From Thermoplasmata archaeon (lineage in GTDB: Archaea; Thermoplasmatota; E2; DHVEG-1; B18-G2), in NCBI GenBank assembly GCA_021161685.1, contig JAGHAD010000025.1, positions 1 to 21,913 on the forward strand: a stretch of 21,913 nt of DNA, read 5' to 3'. The translations under genes and the position numbers were made by a program. Of this stretch, positions 7,276 to 16,182 are shown piece by piece. Position 1 is the stretch's first letter, and every line of letters starts with the position of its first letter. Below the pieces are notes generated by a model that did not search any database, was not told the origin of the DNA, and saw only the letters and a list, made by a program, of their open reading frames with translations.

Positions 7276-8153
7276 CAGATTATCCCCCTCTCCTCAAGCA
7301 ATTTCCTGGGATCTACCGCATGCTTTTCAAAACCGCAAAGATCAATATCTAGACCAAGAGATATGGCCATGAGTTGGGTGTAGTAGAATACGGGTATCTG
7401 CCTGTAATTCTCATATATCTTCTCAGCATCCTTACCCCTTCTATCCAGATTGAAGTGGCAGAGTGGACATGATAAAGCTATGGCATCGGCTCCCCTCCTT
7501 ATTCCCTGCATCGATATGACATAACTCCTTCTGGAAACCACCTCCTTCATATCTATGGTGTGATAGGAACCACAGCATTCTATTCTGTAGGGAACTTCTA
7601 CTACTTCGGCACCCAAGATTTTCAAGAGTTCGCTCAGTATAAAAGGATCCTCGGGGTCATCAACGCTCACTTCCCTAGGTCTCAACAGCATGCAACCATA
7701 GTATGGCATTATCCTGATACCTTTCAAGGCTTTCTTCACCGCCTTCTTTATTTTTTCAAAACCAACCTTATTCTTTAAGAACTCCAGGAAATGCACAACC
7801 TCAACCTCGCATCTGTAATCGTTTTCCTCATCCATGAAGGAATTGAGCTTTTCCAAATCCTCCTTGTTTTTCTTTACCCTTAGATTCGTCTGCTTCAAAG
7901 TATTGTAACACATATCACAGATAACCAGAACCTCCTTCTCCCCAGCATCCTGAACCCTTATTAGATTTCTCAAGGGAGCAAGGTGGTGCATCAGATCGTC
8001 TTCAGTTAAAGATGCAACAACTCCACAGCAGTTCCAGTCATCCATCTCCACCAAATCATAGCCGAACTCCCTTGCTATGGCTATTGCAGTTGCTTCCAAG
8101 TTCTTTGCGTATGTTTTGAGGGTGCATCCAGGGAAATACAACAGCTTCTTCAT
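7275..8153 (-). CDS. hdrB: Heterodisulfide reductase subunit B (two CCG domains)
   Basis: The 292-residue catalytic disulfide-reducing subunit of the Hdr complex. Two complete CCG motifs, each expected to bind a non-cubane [4Fe-4S] cluster, are visible: C10, C42-C43, C79, C82; and C154, C193-C194, C229, C232, with spacings of the family type (C-x31-39-CC-x34-36-CxxC). The active disulfide chemistry is therefore likely intact. ATG 8153 is chosen since it begins the conserved MKKLLYFPGC; the frame is open 68 codons further but that part overlaps hdrC in another frame. It follows hdrC by 5 nt and overlaps mvhG by 1 nt. The natural oxidant may be CoM-S-S-CoB, another disulfide, or the neighbouring fumarate reductase; the sequence does not decide. 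Confidence 0.95.
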   Translation of the reverse strand: MKKLLYFPGCTLKTYAKNLEATAIAIAREFGYDLVEMDDWNCCGVVASLTEDDLMHHLAPLRNLIRVQDAGEKEVLVICDMCYNTLKQTNLRVKKNKEDLEKLNSFMDEENDYRCEVEVVHFLEFLKNKVGFEKIKKAVKKALKGIRIMPYYGCMLLRPREVSVDDPEDPFILSELLKILGAEVVEVPYRIECCGSYHTIDMKEVVSRRSYVISMQGIRRGADAIALSCPLCHFNLDRRGKDAEKIYENYRQIPVFYYTQLMAISLGLDIDLCGFEKHAVDPRKLLEERGII

Positions 8154-8158
8154 CCTCC

Positions 8159-8563
8159 CTACCCTACATTTTTCCTGAACAAGCTCACGAAAGCTATCTG
8201 CGGAATAGTTCTCTTTTCCTCTTCCCCTATCTTTTCTATCTCCGTATGATCGACGTTCTTCCTGAGAATTATCTGGCGCAGGGCTTCCATAAGCTTGGTT
8301 ATGTTGATATCTCTCGGGCACCTCTCCGCGCACTCGAAGCAAGATGCGCATATCCATATGGTTTTTGATTTCAGAACCTCTTTCCTGTTCAGAATCACAT
8401 ACCTTATAACTTCATCTGGCTTCAGGTCCATTTCCTCAATGAAAGGACAGCTAGCCGAGCATGTTCCGCACTGGTAGCAATCGTAGGGATTCTCTCCAGA
8501 TAGTTCCATGACCTCCTTTGCAAGATTTATATTCCTGAAAAGCTCTTCTATTTCCTTCATCAT
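8159..8563 (-). CDS. hdrC: Heterodisulfide reductase subunit C (2x[4Fe-4S])
   Basis: A 134-residue iron-sulfur protein linking HdrA to HdrB. Two CxxCxxCxxxCP motifs, C29-C32-C35-C39 (CYQCGTCSASCP) and C72-C75-C78-C82 (CASCFECAERCP), hold two cubane clusters on the HdrA-to-HdrB path. It is at the short end of the family, ending about 50 residues after the second motif, with no missing ligand. Two consecutive ATG codons (8563 and 8560) overlap the hdrA stop; the first gives the usual ATGA coupling and has AAGGTGCT a few nucleotides upstream. It has no membrane segments, so this is the soluble HdrC type rather than HdrE-linked HdrD. Confidence 0.95.
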   Translation of the reverse strand: MMKEIEELFRNINLAKEVMELSGENPYDCYQCGTCSASCPFIEEMDLKPDEVIRYVILNRKEVLKSKTIWICASCFECAERCPRDINITKLMEALRQIILRKNVDHTEIEKIGEEEKRTIPQIAFVSLFRKNVG

Positions 8564-11500
8564 CCAGCACCTTCAAGGATTACCTTTACCATCTCCTCTA
8601 TCTGTTCATTCGTAAATCCTCTCTGATCTATTGCTCCAGATGGGCATGCGGCAGCGCATGAGCCACATCCCTTGCATAAAGCTTCCTTTACGCTTGCCAC
8701 CAACCTCTTCTCATCTCCCTTGTAAGGCTTCATCTCTATGGCTGAGTATGGACATATAGATTCACATATCCTGCAACCACTGCATAGATCCTCATTAACT
8801 TCAGCAACTATGCCCTCGCTGGTTACGAATCCCTGCATGATTGGGATGGCAGCCCTAGATGCTGCGCCTTTGGCTTGAGCGATTGCATCTGCCAGATTCT
8901 TTGGATAATGGGCTGATCCGCACAGGTAGATTCCATCTGTTGAAAAATCTAGGGGTCTTATCTTTGCATGCGCCTCCAGGAAAAATCCAGCTTGATCCAC
9001 TGGAACCTTTAGAATTTGTTTTAACTTCTCGGTGAGGCTTTCTCCTTGAAGATTTATGGTCAGAACGACAAGATCCGCAGGTATCTCTACCTCTTCCCTC
9101 ATTATCTCATCAAACACCCTAACCTTCACCTTATCCTTATGTGGAATAACCTCTGGCTTTCTATCTCCATACCTTATCGTTATGACCCCATATTTGCCTA
9201 TAACCTCTCCATAGTACTCTTCTTCTCTCTTTCCAAATATTCGCATGTCCTTGTAGAGGATGTAGACCTTTGAATCAGGGAACATCTGCTTGATGAGCTT
9301 TGCATTCTTTATGGAAACCCCACATCCCACTCTACAGCAATGGGGATGCTTTTCATCCAGTGCTGCCACGCAGTTTATGAAAACGATGGTTTCAACTTTT
9401 TTCAGCTCCCCATTTTTGATCTTTTTCTCCAGATCGATCTGTGATATTATCCTTCCATCCTTTCCATAAGAGTATTCGCTCCCTATGTCTATCTCCCTGC
9501 ATCCGGTTGCAACTATGATCGTTCCAACCTCTATCTTCCTTTCCTTCCCATCATGCTTTATCCTTGCGGTATAATTCCCTATGAAACCTTCCAGATCAAC
9601 GAGCTGGGATTTGGTTAGAACCTCGATCAGCTTGTTCTTTCTCACCTCTTCTATCAACGGCTTGATGACATCTTCAGCCTTTATATCAGACGGAAACAGG
9701 GTATAGAGATCCCTCAATCTTCCACCGAGCTCATCTTCTTTCTCGATGATAACAGATCTTATACCCATTCTAGCCAAAGATAGAGCAGAGGTCATTCCAG
9801 ATACTCCACCACCTATGATCAGCACCTTATCCTTAACTGAAAATCTCTCCTCGTGCAATGGTTTTAATAATCTAGCCTTTGCAACCGCAGCTCTCACAAG
9901 ATCCATGGCTTTCCTGGTTGCTTCCTCATAATCCGAATGAACCCATGAACATTGATTCCTTATGTTTGCCATCTCAAATAGGTACTTGTTGAGTCCAGCC
10001 TCTCTCAAGATATCTTGGAAAAGGGGAGCATGCGTAGTTGGAGAGCATGCGGCAACAACAATCCTGTTTAATTTCTTTTCCTTTATGATTTCCTTTATCC
10101 TCCTACAGCTATCTTCGGAGCATGCGAAGAGCAGATCCTCTGCATGAACGACGTTTTTTAGACCCTTTGCGTGCTCAACAACCCTCTTTACATCCAGAAA
10201 TCCAGCTATGTTTTTACCGCAATGACACACAAAAACACCTATCCTGGGCTCTTCTTTGCTAACATCCCTTTCTTCAGGAAACTCCTTTCCTATCTTTCTT
10301 TCCCTATCCTTAACCAAAGCAACAGCTTCCGCAGCCGCTCCGCTCGCCATGGAAACGCTATCCGGTATATCCTTTGGTCCCTGCGAACAACCCGCTAGGA
10401 AGATACCCTCCCTTGTTGATTTAACTGGATTGAGAAGGAGGGACTGTTCCTTGAAGAAACCGTTTTCGTCAACCTCTATACCAAGGATCTTTCCCAGTTT
10501 TTTATTTCCACTCGCCGGAACTATGGCTGTAGATAGAACCAGTAGATCAACGGTTTTCTCCTTAACTTCTCCGGTCAGCGTATCTTTGTATTTAATGGTT
10601 ATACTTTTGTCCGGATTCTCGTAAACGGCAGAGGGTCTTGCCCTTATGTAATTAACTCCTTTCTTTCTTGCGAGATCATAGTACTGCTGGAAGTCCTTTC
10701 CATAAGCTCTCAGATCCATGTAAAATATCGTAACATCTATCTCCGGATTCATCTCCTTTGTTATCATCGCTTCCTTGGTTGCGTACATACAGCAAACCCT
10801 TGAGCAATATGGATACCCAAGCTGTAAGCTTCTAGAACCAACGCACTGGATCCATGCTATGCTCCTAGGTTTCTTACCATCCGATAACCTCAGGATCTTT
10901 CCTCCAGTTGGACCAAAGGAAGAGAGCAACCTCTCGAACTGCATTGCGGTTATGACGTTTTCATATTTACCATAACCATACTCCTTCCTAAGCTCTAAAG
11001 GTTCAAAGACCTCAAAACCGGTTGCAACTATTATGCTACCAACCTTGATTTCGATCTCCTCAGACTTATCCAAAAAAGAGATGGCCTTTGCCTCACAAAC
11101 CCTATCGCAAGATCCGCAACCAATGCAGTGCTCTACATCAATAGTATAAACGATCGGCACTGCCTGAGGAAATTCGATATAGATGGCTTTCCTCGTTGTG
11201 ATCTTCTCATCAAACTTGCTCGGAACCTCTACTGGGCAAACCTTTGCGCAATCACCGCATCCAGTGCATTTATCTGGATCAACATACCTCGTTTTCCTCC
11301 AAATTGTAACCGTAAAATCCCCAGGCTTTCCTTCTAGCTTTTCGACCTCTGCATAGGTTATGAGCTTAACGTTTGGATGCCTCGCGAGCTCAACCATCTT
11401 CGGAGCGGCAGTGCAGATGGAACAATCATTTGTTGGAAATGTCTTATCTAGCTTGACCATCGATCCTCCTATGCTAGAAGATCTCTCAACCACCACAACC

Positions 11501-11703
11501 TTGAAACCCTTATCAGCTATATCAAGAGCTGCCTGCATACCAGATATGCCCGCGCCAATTACGAGAACATCTGCCTGGATAACTTTCTTCCTTTCTTTCT
11601 CCTCTTCCCTTTTCAAAACTATCTTTGGTTCAACCTCTGGCATCGATCTTCTCTCTACGAGCTCTTCTGGAAGATCAAGCAGGTAGTTTTCCTCTAACCG
11701 CAT
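8560..11703 (-). CDS. hdrA: Tandem-fused HdrA: flavin electron-bifurcating subunit with two FAD domains
   Basis: A 1047-residue fusion of two HdrA units; ordinary HdrA is about 650. Unit 1: a short leader, FAD fold (VLVIGAGISGM, about residues 46-56), an inserted ferredoxin with CTGCGDCAKVCP (146-157) and CIGCGSCDRVC (193-203), then the FAD/NAD remainder to about 460 with the CVGS...YCSRVCC motif. Unit 2: an HdrA N-terminal domain starting RIGVFVCHCGKN (about 487), a second FAD fold (VLIIGGGVSGM, about 627-637) without the inserted ferredoxin, and a C-terminal ferredoxin with CSGCRICESICP and CKGCGSCAAACP (974-985, 1010-1021). The FAD in HdrA is the bifurcation site. ATG 11703 overlaps korC by 29 nt; ATG 11643, just after the korC stop, is a plausible alternative, and TTG 11730 is less likely. 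Confidence 0.92.
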   Translation of the reverse strand: MRLEENYLLDLPEELVERRSMPEVEPKIVLKREEEKERKKVIQADVLVIGAGISGMQAALDIADKGFKVVVVERSSSIGGSMVKLDKTFPTNDCSICTAAPKMVELARHPNVKLITYAEVEKLEGKPGDFTVTIWRKTRYVDPDKCTGCGDCAKVCPVEVPSKFDEKITTRKAIYIEFPQAVPIVYTIDVEHCIGCGSCDRVCEAKAISFLDKSEEIEIKVGSIIVATGFEVFEPLELRKEYGYGKYENVITAMQFERLLSSFGPTGGKILRLSDGKKPRSIAWIQCVGSRSLQLGYPYCSRVCCMYATKEAMITKEMNPEIDVTIFYMDLRAYGKDFQQYYDLARKKGVNYIRARPSAVYENPDKSITIKYKDTLTGEVKEKTVDLLVLSTAIVPASGNKKLGKILGIEVDENGFFKEQSLLLNPVKSTREGIFLAGCSQGPKDIPDSVSMASGAAAEAVALVKDRERKIGKEFPEERDVSKEEPRIGVFVCHCGKNIAGFLDVKRVVEHAKGLKNVVHAEDLLFACSEDSCRRIKEIIKEKKLNRIVVAACSPTTHAPLFQDILREAGLNKYLFEMANIRNQCSWVHSDYEEATRKAMDLVRAAVAKARLLKPLHEERFSVKDKVLIIGGGVSGMTSALSLARMGIRSVIIEKEDELGGRLRDLYTLFPSDIKAEDVIKPLIEEVRKNKLIEVLTKSQLVDLEGFIGNYTARIKHDGKERKIEVGTIIVATGCREIDIGSEYSYGKDGRIISQIDLEKKIKNGELKKVETIVFINCVAALDEKHPHCCRVGCGVSIKNAKLIKQMFPDSKVYILYKDMRIFGKREEEYYGEVIGKYGVITIRYGDRKPEVIPHKDKVKVRVFDEIMREEVEIPADLVVLTINLQGESLTEKLKQILKVPVDQAGFFLEAHAKIRPLDFSTDGIYLCGSAHYPKNLADAIAQAKGAASRAAIPIMQGFVTSEGIVAEVNEDLCSGCRICESICPYSAIEMKPYKGDEKRLVASVKEALCKGCGSCAAACPSGAIDQRGFTNEQIEEMVKVILEGAG

Positions 11704-12226
11704 CCTTACCAGCCTTGAAACCCTCTTCAAAAGCCTCCAAGTTCAAATCTTTAAATCTCTCGGGCACCGTATCTTCGATAGCTTTCTTGACAGCCTCTGG
11801 ATCCAGGAATCCAGAAATTGCTGTTGCTGCACCTATCATTGCGATGTTCGCAACTATCTTATTACCAAGCCTCTCCGCAATGTGCTGAGCCCTTATCTTG
11901 AAAAGCTTCCCTTTCTTTCCCTCTCCATTGACGAGATCTGGGTCGATGATCGTTATGGTTTTATCGCTAACATCATCTCCATATTTATCATAAGCATCCT
12001 GAGACATGGCTATTAGCAGATCAACATCCGTTACTCTTGGATAGGTTATCTTTTTATCGGATATTATCACTTCAGATCTCGCAGCTCCTCCTCTCGCTTC
12101 GGGTCCATAAGATTGGTACTGAACCGCATTGTAATCCATGAATACGGATGCAGCCTTTCCTATAATGAAACCAGCCAGAATTATACCCTGCCCTCCAAAC
12201 CCACATATCCTTATCTCCTTCTTCAC
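11675..12226 (-). CDS. korC: 2-oxoacid:ferredoxin oxidoreductase, gamma subunit (KorC)
   Basis: The 183-residue gamma subunit of a thiamine-diphosphate 2-oxoacid:ferredoxin oxidoreductase, most likely acting on 2-oxoglutarate. The opening RICGFGGQGIILAG (residues 6-19), YGPEARGGAARSEVIIS (40-56) and the VTDVDLLIAMSQ-AYDKY stretch are diagnostic of the family. It contributes to CoA binding and completes the alpha-beta-gamma-delta enzyme encoded by the three genes upstream. ATG 12226 overlaps the korB stop by 4 nt. The 3' end overlaps the most likely hdrA start. Gene order korD-A-B-C matches that seen in many methanogens and relatives. Confidence 0.94.
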   Translation of the reverse strand: MKKEIRICGFGGQGIILAGFIIGKAASVFMDYNAVQYQSYGPEARGGAARSEVIISDKKITYPRVTDVDLLIAMSQDAYDKYGDDVSDKTITIIDPDLVNGEGKKGKLFKIRAQHIAERLGNKIVANIAMIGAATAISGFLDPEAVKKAIEDTVPERFKDLNLEAFEEGFKAGKDAVRGKLPA

Positions 12227-13080
12227 TTCCCTCCCTCCTTCAGCCTGTCGATCAACTTGTAGTACTCTTCAAAGTACTCCGGTTTTTCTATATCTTGGAA
12301 AACCCCTATCTTTATCATTTTGCTAGCCCTTTCCTTCTCCTCATCGCTTCCATACTTCATTATGCGTTCGTACTCCTCTATCAGGATGGTATTCTCGTCG
12401 TACCACTTCCACAGCTCCTTGATATCTCCGAGCCTGTTTCTCCTTCCATATGCGGTTGGGCATGGAGTGAGCAGTTCAATATAAGCAAAACCCTTCTTCT
12501 CAATCCCCCTCTTTATGGATTTTATTGGTCTATAAGGATGGGATACCGTCCATCTTGCAACATATGGAGCTCCTATCACCTTTGCAAGCTCGCATAAATC
12601 AAAGGGAGGTTCGATATTTCCATAAGGAGAGGTGGTGGATCTGCTTCCTATAGGCGTAGTTGGCGCAAGCTGTCCCCCGGTCATGCCGTAGATGAAGTTG
12701 TTAACCATTATGACAGTAATATCTACATTCCTTCTTATTGCATGGATGAAGTGGTTTCCTCCAATCGCTGCGCAATCCCCATCTCCGGTAAAGACTATAA
12801 CCTTCAGATCTGGATTCACCGCTTTTACTCCAGTTGCAAATGCTATGGCTCTGCCATGGGTTGTGTGCAGACCATCGGCATTTATGTATCCCGGCAATCT
12901 CGAAGAGCAACCTATCCCAGATACGAAAACGATTTCATCCAAATCTAGATTGAGTTCTTCTATAGCTCTTAACGTGTAATCCAGGACATTCCCTATGCCA
13001 CATCCATTGCAGAATATCGAAGGCCACATCTCATCTCTCAGATATTTTTTCCTTATTAGCTCTGCGCTCAGCTCCTGCAT
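12223..13080 (-). CDS. korB: 2-oxoacid:ferredoxin oxidoreductase, beta subunit (KorB), TPP-binding
   Basis: The 285-residue thiamine-diphosphate and Fe-S subunit. The TPP motif runs from GDGD (99-102) to VNNFIYGMTGGQ (126-137). Cluster cysteines C24, C27 (CNGCG), C58 (GIGCSS) and C207 (TPCPT) have nearly the spacing of characterised archaeal 2-oxoacid:ferredoxin oxidoreductases. The TTHGRAIAFATG block (73-84) is typical. The enzyme interconverts succinyl-CoA + CO2 + reduced ferredoxin with 2-oxoglutarate + CoA, if the Kor assignment is right; the neighbouring fumarase, fumarate reductase and nearby sucCD strongly favour 2-oxoglutarate over pyruvate. ATG 13080 lies 2 nt after the korA stop, with GAGGG about 7 nt upstream. 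Confidence 0.95.
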   Translation of the reverse strand: MQELSAELIRKKYLRDEMWPSIFCNGCGIGNVLDYTLRAIEELNLDLDEIVFVSGIGCSSRLPGYINADGLHTTHGRAIAFATGVKAVNPDLKVIVFTGDGDCAAIGGNHFIHAIRRNVDITVIMVNNFIYGMTGGQLAPTTPIGSRSTTSPYGNIEPPFDLCELAKVIGAPYVARWTVSHPYRPIKSIKRGIEKKGFAYIELLTPCPTAYGRRNRLGDIKELWKWYDENTILIEEYERIMKYGSDEEKERASKMIKIGVFQDIEKPEYFEEYYKLIDRLKEGGK

Positions 13081-13082
13081 CT

Positions 13083-14258
13083 TTATCCCTCTATATACCT
13101 ATAAACCTCCTCTACCGTATGCATCTCTCCCCCAACCTTTGGTGCTGATATTACTTCGCATTTACCTTCTGCATACTCTCTTACAGGATGAACTATCTGC
13201 CCAAGGTTCATCTCAGGAACTATGATCTTCTCAACTTGATCAGCTAACTTCCTTATCTCCTTGATTGGAAAAGGCCACACTAGCTTTAATCTCAGCATCC
13301 CGACCTTCTTTCCTTCCTTTCTCGCCCTCTCAACCGCCGCTTCTGTAGCTCTTGCACTCGCTCCATAGGTTACGAAGGCTGTCTCGGCATCATCCAAATG
13401 CACCTTCTCAACCATAGTTAATTTATCCCTGTCATCGGCTATCTTTGATACGATCCTCTTTATCAACTTTTCATGCTCTTCTTGACTATCCGTTGCGGGT
13501 AAACCTCTGGTATCATGGGTTAATCCGGTCACATGAACCTTAAAGCCTTTTCCAAAGGTGGGGAAATCCGGAACCTTCCTGCCAGTCTTCTTGGAAACAT
13601 CGAAAGGCAGGAAATCATCATCCTTATCCGCAACAACCCTATCTACAATCTTCATTTCATCCTCATCTGGTATAACGACCTTTTCTCTCAAATGCCCTAT
13701 CTCTCCATCCATCATCACGCAGACCGGATGCCTGTACCTCTCTGTCAGATTAAAAGCTTCTATGGTTAAATCAAAGCATTCCTGAACTGTGCTTGGCGCA
13801 AGAACCAAAGCTTCCACATCTCCATGGGTTCCCCATCTGGCCTGCATCATGTCTCCTTGAGCACCTCTCGTTGGCTGACCAGTAGAAGGACCAACCCTCT
13901 GAACGTTTACTATCACGCAAGGAGTTTCGCTCATTATTGCGTATCCATAATTTTCCATCATGAGTGAGAAACCAGGTCCAGAGGTTGCGGTCATAGATTT
14001 TGCTCCTGCCCATGATGCTCCTATAACTGCAGATATGCTACCTATCTCATCTTCCATCTGAATATATACTCCTCCAACCCTAGGTAACAACCTCGACATC
14101 TCCTCAGCTATTTCAGAAGCGGGGGTAATTGGATAACCAGCGAAGAAAGAACATCCAGCGAGCAGGCTACCGTATACGCAGGCAGTATCTCCCATCACGA
14201 ACTGAACCTTCCTTCCAATTACTTTCCTTATCAGATCGGGATCTCTTTTATACCTCAT
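13083..14258 (-). CDS. korA: 2-oxoacid:ferredoxin oxidoreductase, alpha subunit (KorA)
   Basis: The 391-residue alpha subunit, with the pyrimidine-binding domain and the transketolase-C-like domain. Conserved blocks are FFAGYPITPASEIAEEM (38-54), MEDEIGSISAVIGASWAGAK (68-87), TATSGPGFSLMMEN (90-103), VQRVGPSTGQPTRGAQGDMMQ (119-139) and the late VTYGASARA (about 302-310). The length is normal for stand-alone KorA. It makes the core of the enzyme with KorB. ATG 14258 overlaps korD by 4 nt. The GPSTG-PT-Q-D loop is shared with 2-oxoglutarate and related enzymes, so substrate rests on context. A 2-oxoisovalerate (Vor) role is possible but less consistent with neighbours. Confidence 0.94.
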   Translation of the reverse strand: MRYKRDPDLIRKVIGRKVQFVMGDTACVYGSLLAGCSFFAGYPITPASEIAEEMSRLLPRVGGVYIQMEDEIGSISAVIGASWAGAKSMTATSGPGFSLMMENYGYAIMSETPCVIVNVQRVGPSTGQPTRGAQGDMMQARWGTHGDVEALVLAPSTVQECFDLTIEAFNLTERYRHPVCVMMDGEIGHLREKVVIPDEDEMKIVDRVVADKDDDFLPFDVSKKTGRKVPDFPTFGKGFKVHVTGLTHDTRGLPATDSQEEHEKLIKRIVSKIADDRDKLTMVEKVHLDDAETAFVTYGASARATEAAVERARKEGKKVGMLRLKLVWPFPIKEIRKLADQVEKIIVPEMNLGQIVHPVREYAEGKCEVISAPKVGGEMHTVEEVYRYIEG

Positions 14259-14515
14259 GCCCTAACCCTCCTTACGGGAATGAGCTTTGGTTTTACTGTT
14301 TTCTTGAGCAGATTCTCATCCGGAATCACGGTTATTGCGAAGTCTGGACATATGAGCTCGCAGAGCCTGCAGTAATTGCAATTATTGTTCTCTTTCAACC
14401 TTGGAGGATATACACCTCTTCTGTTGAGTTTGTCAGATTGCTCGAGAGCCTTGACTGGACATCTTTCTATGCACATACCGCATCCCTTGCACCAGTCTTC
14501 ATTAACTATGATCAT
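14255..14515 (-). CDS. korD: 2-oxoacid:ferredoxin oxidoreductase, delta subunit (KorD), 2x[4Fe-4S] ferredoxin
   Basis: An 86-residue dicluster ferredoxin subunit. The ligands are C9-C12-C15-C19 (CKGCGMCIERCP) and C46-C49-C52-C56 (CNYCRLCELICP). It passes electrons between the catalytic clusters and soluble ferredoxin. Located first in the kor set, 10 nt after tfrA and coupled to korA by ATGA. A basic tail (about residues 68-86, rich in K/R) follows the second cluster. ATG 14515 has AGGGG 5 nt upstream. It could also serve as a ferredoxin for the neighbouring Hdr complex, but nothing in the sequence shows this. Confidence 0.93.
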   Translation of the reverse strand: MIIVNEDWCKGCGMCIERCPVKALEQSDKLNRRGVYPPRLKENNNCNYCRLCELICPDFAITVIPDENLLKKTVKPKLIPVRRVRA

Positions 14516-14525
14516 CTTTTCCCCT

Positions 14526-16175
14526 TCAGAATATATCCAGGGCTCTTGATAGAGCCTTCTTTCCTCGATAATCAGGTAACAGGATTGGAGCTTTCCTATC
14601 CGTTTTTATTCCAGCTTCCTCCAGCATCTTAACATACTTCCTAACATGTTCCAGGGAAAGCTTCCCCAACTTCACCTTCTTTACATACTTTGCAGCATAG
14701 ATTCCAGCCCTTCTTCCAAACACGTTATAATCCAACAAAGAGTTCCCCATCAACCTGTTCTTTCCATGAACCCCTCCAGTGACCTCTCCAGCAGCAAAAA
14801 GGCCTGGCACAGAGGTTTGGGCATATTCATCTATCTCAACTCCTCCATTTTGATAATGCAGGGTTGGAAATACGAGGATCGGCTGTTTTGATATGTCTAT
14901 ATCGAACCTTCCAAACTGCCTTTTCATCGCTGCGAAGTACCTATCTATGGTACCCTCTCCATGGATCTCCTCTATCATTGGAGTATCGAGCCATATTCCC
15001 CTCAATCCAGTTGGCGTTTCAACGCCTTTATTCCTTTCATAACATTCCCTTATATAGGCTGCGGATTCCACATCTCTTGGCTCTAAAGGATGGACGAAGG
15101 TCTCCCCATCTTTATTAACAGGAACCGCTCCGAATCCCCTTAACTTTTCTGTGCATAACAAGCCAACCAAAGCTTCCGGATAAACCGCTCCGGTTGGATG
15201 ATACTGGGCTGCATCCAAATCTCTAAGCTTTGCTCCCACTCTATAAGCTAGAACCAATCCATCTCCAGTCGCTCCGTAATGGTTGGTTGTTGGGAAGTTT
15301 TGAAGATGCAACCTACCGCTACCTCCAGTTGCCAAGATTGTAGCTTTTGCCCTTATGACTATGTATTCTTGGGTTTCCATGTTTACCGCTATCCCTCCAG
15401 CAACCCGTCCCCTATCATCCATCAGCAGTTCAATGACCGATGTGAACTCGAGCACTGGTATTCCGATGTTCCTAGCCTTCTCCCTCAAAACCCTCATTAT
15501 CTCCATACCAGTGTAATCCTTGGCAGCATGTAACCTAAACCTTGAGGTACCTCCTCCAGATATCTCTATGAACTCCCCGTTCTCATCTCTATCATACATC
15601 ACTCCAAGCTCTTCATGCCATTTTATTATGAAAGGCGCATCCATGACCAGAGCCTTTACTAGTTCTGGCTTGTTGGTGAAATGCCCTCCACCATAAGCAT
15701 CTAAGAAGTGTATGACTGGACTGTCCTCAGGTCTATCGGCAGCCTGGATACCACCTTGAGCCATCATCGAATTCGAATCTCCATGCCTCAGCTTCGTTAC
15801 TATGAGAATATTATCTTTTGGTATGCCAGATTCATAAGCCCATAGAGCTGCTACGGTTCCGGCTCCCCCTCCACCTATTATCAATATATCAACATCGTAA
15901 TCCACGGAGCTTAGATCTATCTCATCTGGATCGATGAGGGGCTTGGATTCAAGCAGATCAACTATCTCATTGTAAAAGACATCTCCCTTGTTTGGTCCAA
16001 TCCTTACTTCCCTTTTCGTCCCTTCCTTATAATCCGGATGGAATTTTCTCAGAATCTCTTCCCTTTCCTCCAGGCTCATTCTTGGTATGGTTGATTTCAG
16101 TCTCTCTTCTCTCGTTTCCTCTACCTTTTCGATGGATTCCCACATGTATTCGGGATATCCCTTTATCAGCTTCAT
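14526..16175 (-). CDS. tfrA: Soluble fumarate reductase flavoprotein (TfrA/FrdA-like)
   Basis: The 549-residue FAD subunit of the fumarate reductase/succinate dehydrogenase family. The FAD fold is DVDILIIGGGGAGTVAAL (94-111), the Q/GGI block is at 140-143, HYGATGDGL at 299-307, and the C-terminal VHGKNRLMGNSLLDYNVFGRRAG at 469-491 is highly characteristic. The histidine that carries covalent FAD in membrane SdhA/FrdA is replaced: the position five residues before Q140 is N135 (NSMMAQGG), so FAD should be non-covalent, as reported for methanogen thiol:fumarate reductase. A 90-residue charged N-terminal extension precedes the FAD fold. There is no Tat signal or membrane anchor. It follows tfrB by 7 nt, with GAGGAG about 10 nt before ATG 16175. 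In context fumarate reduction is likelier than succinate oxidation. Confidence 0.92.
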   Translation of the reverse strand: MKLIKGYPEYMWESIEKVEETREERLKSTIPRMSLEEREEILRKFHPDYKEGTKREVRIGPNKGDVFYNEIVDLLESKPLIDPDEIDLSSVDYDVDILIIGGGGAGTVAALWAYESGIPKDNILIVTKLRHGDSNSMMAQGGIQAADRPEDSPVIHFLDAYGGGHFTNKPELVKALVMDAPFIIKWHEELGVMYDRDENGEFIEISGGGTSRFRLHAAKDYTGMEIMRVLREKARNIGIPVLEFTSVIELLMDDRGRVAGGIAVNMETQEYIVIRAKATILATGGSGRLHLQNFPTTNHYGATGDGLVLAYRVGAKLRDLDAAQYHPTGAVYPEALVGLLCTEKLRGFGAVPVNKDGETFVHPLEPRDVESAAYIRECYERNKGVETPTGLRGIWLDTPMIEEIHGEGTIDRYFAAMKRQFGRFDIDISKQPILVFPTLHYQNGGVEIDEYAQTSVPGLFAAGEVTGGVHGKNRLMGNSLLDYNVFGRRAGIYAAKYVKKVKLGKLSLEHVRKYVKMLEEAGIKTDRKAPILLPDYRGKKALSRALDIF

Positions 16176-16182
16176 ATCAATA

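Noticed and set aside
7275..8357. HdrB extended by 68 residues to 8357
   Set aside because: The added residues are hdrC read in another frame; ATG 8153 begins the conserved HdrB N-terminus.
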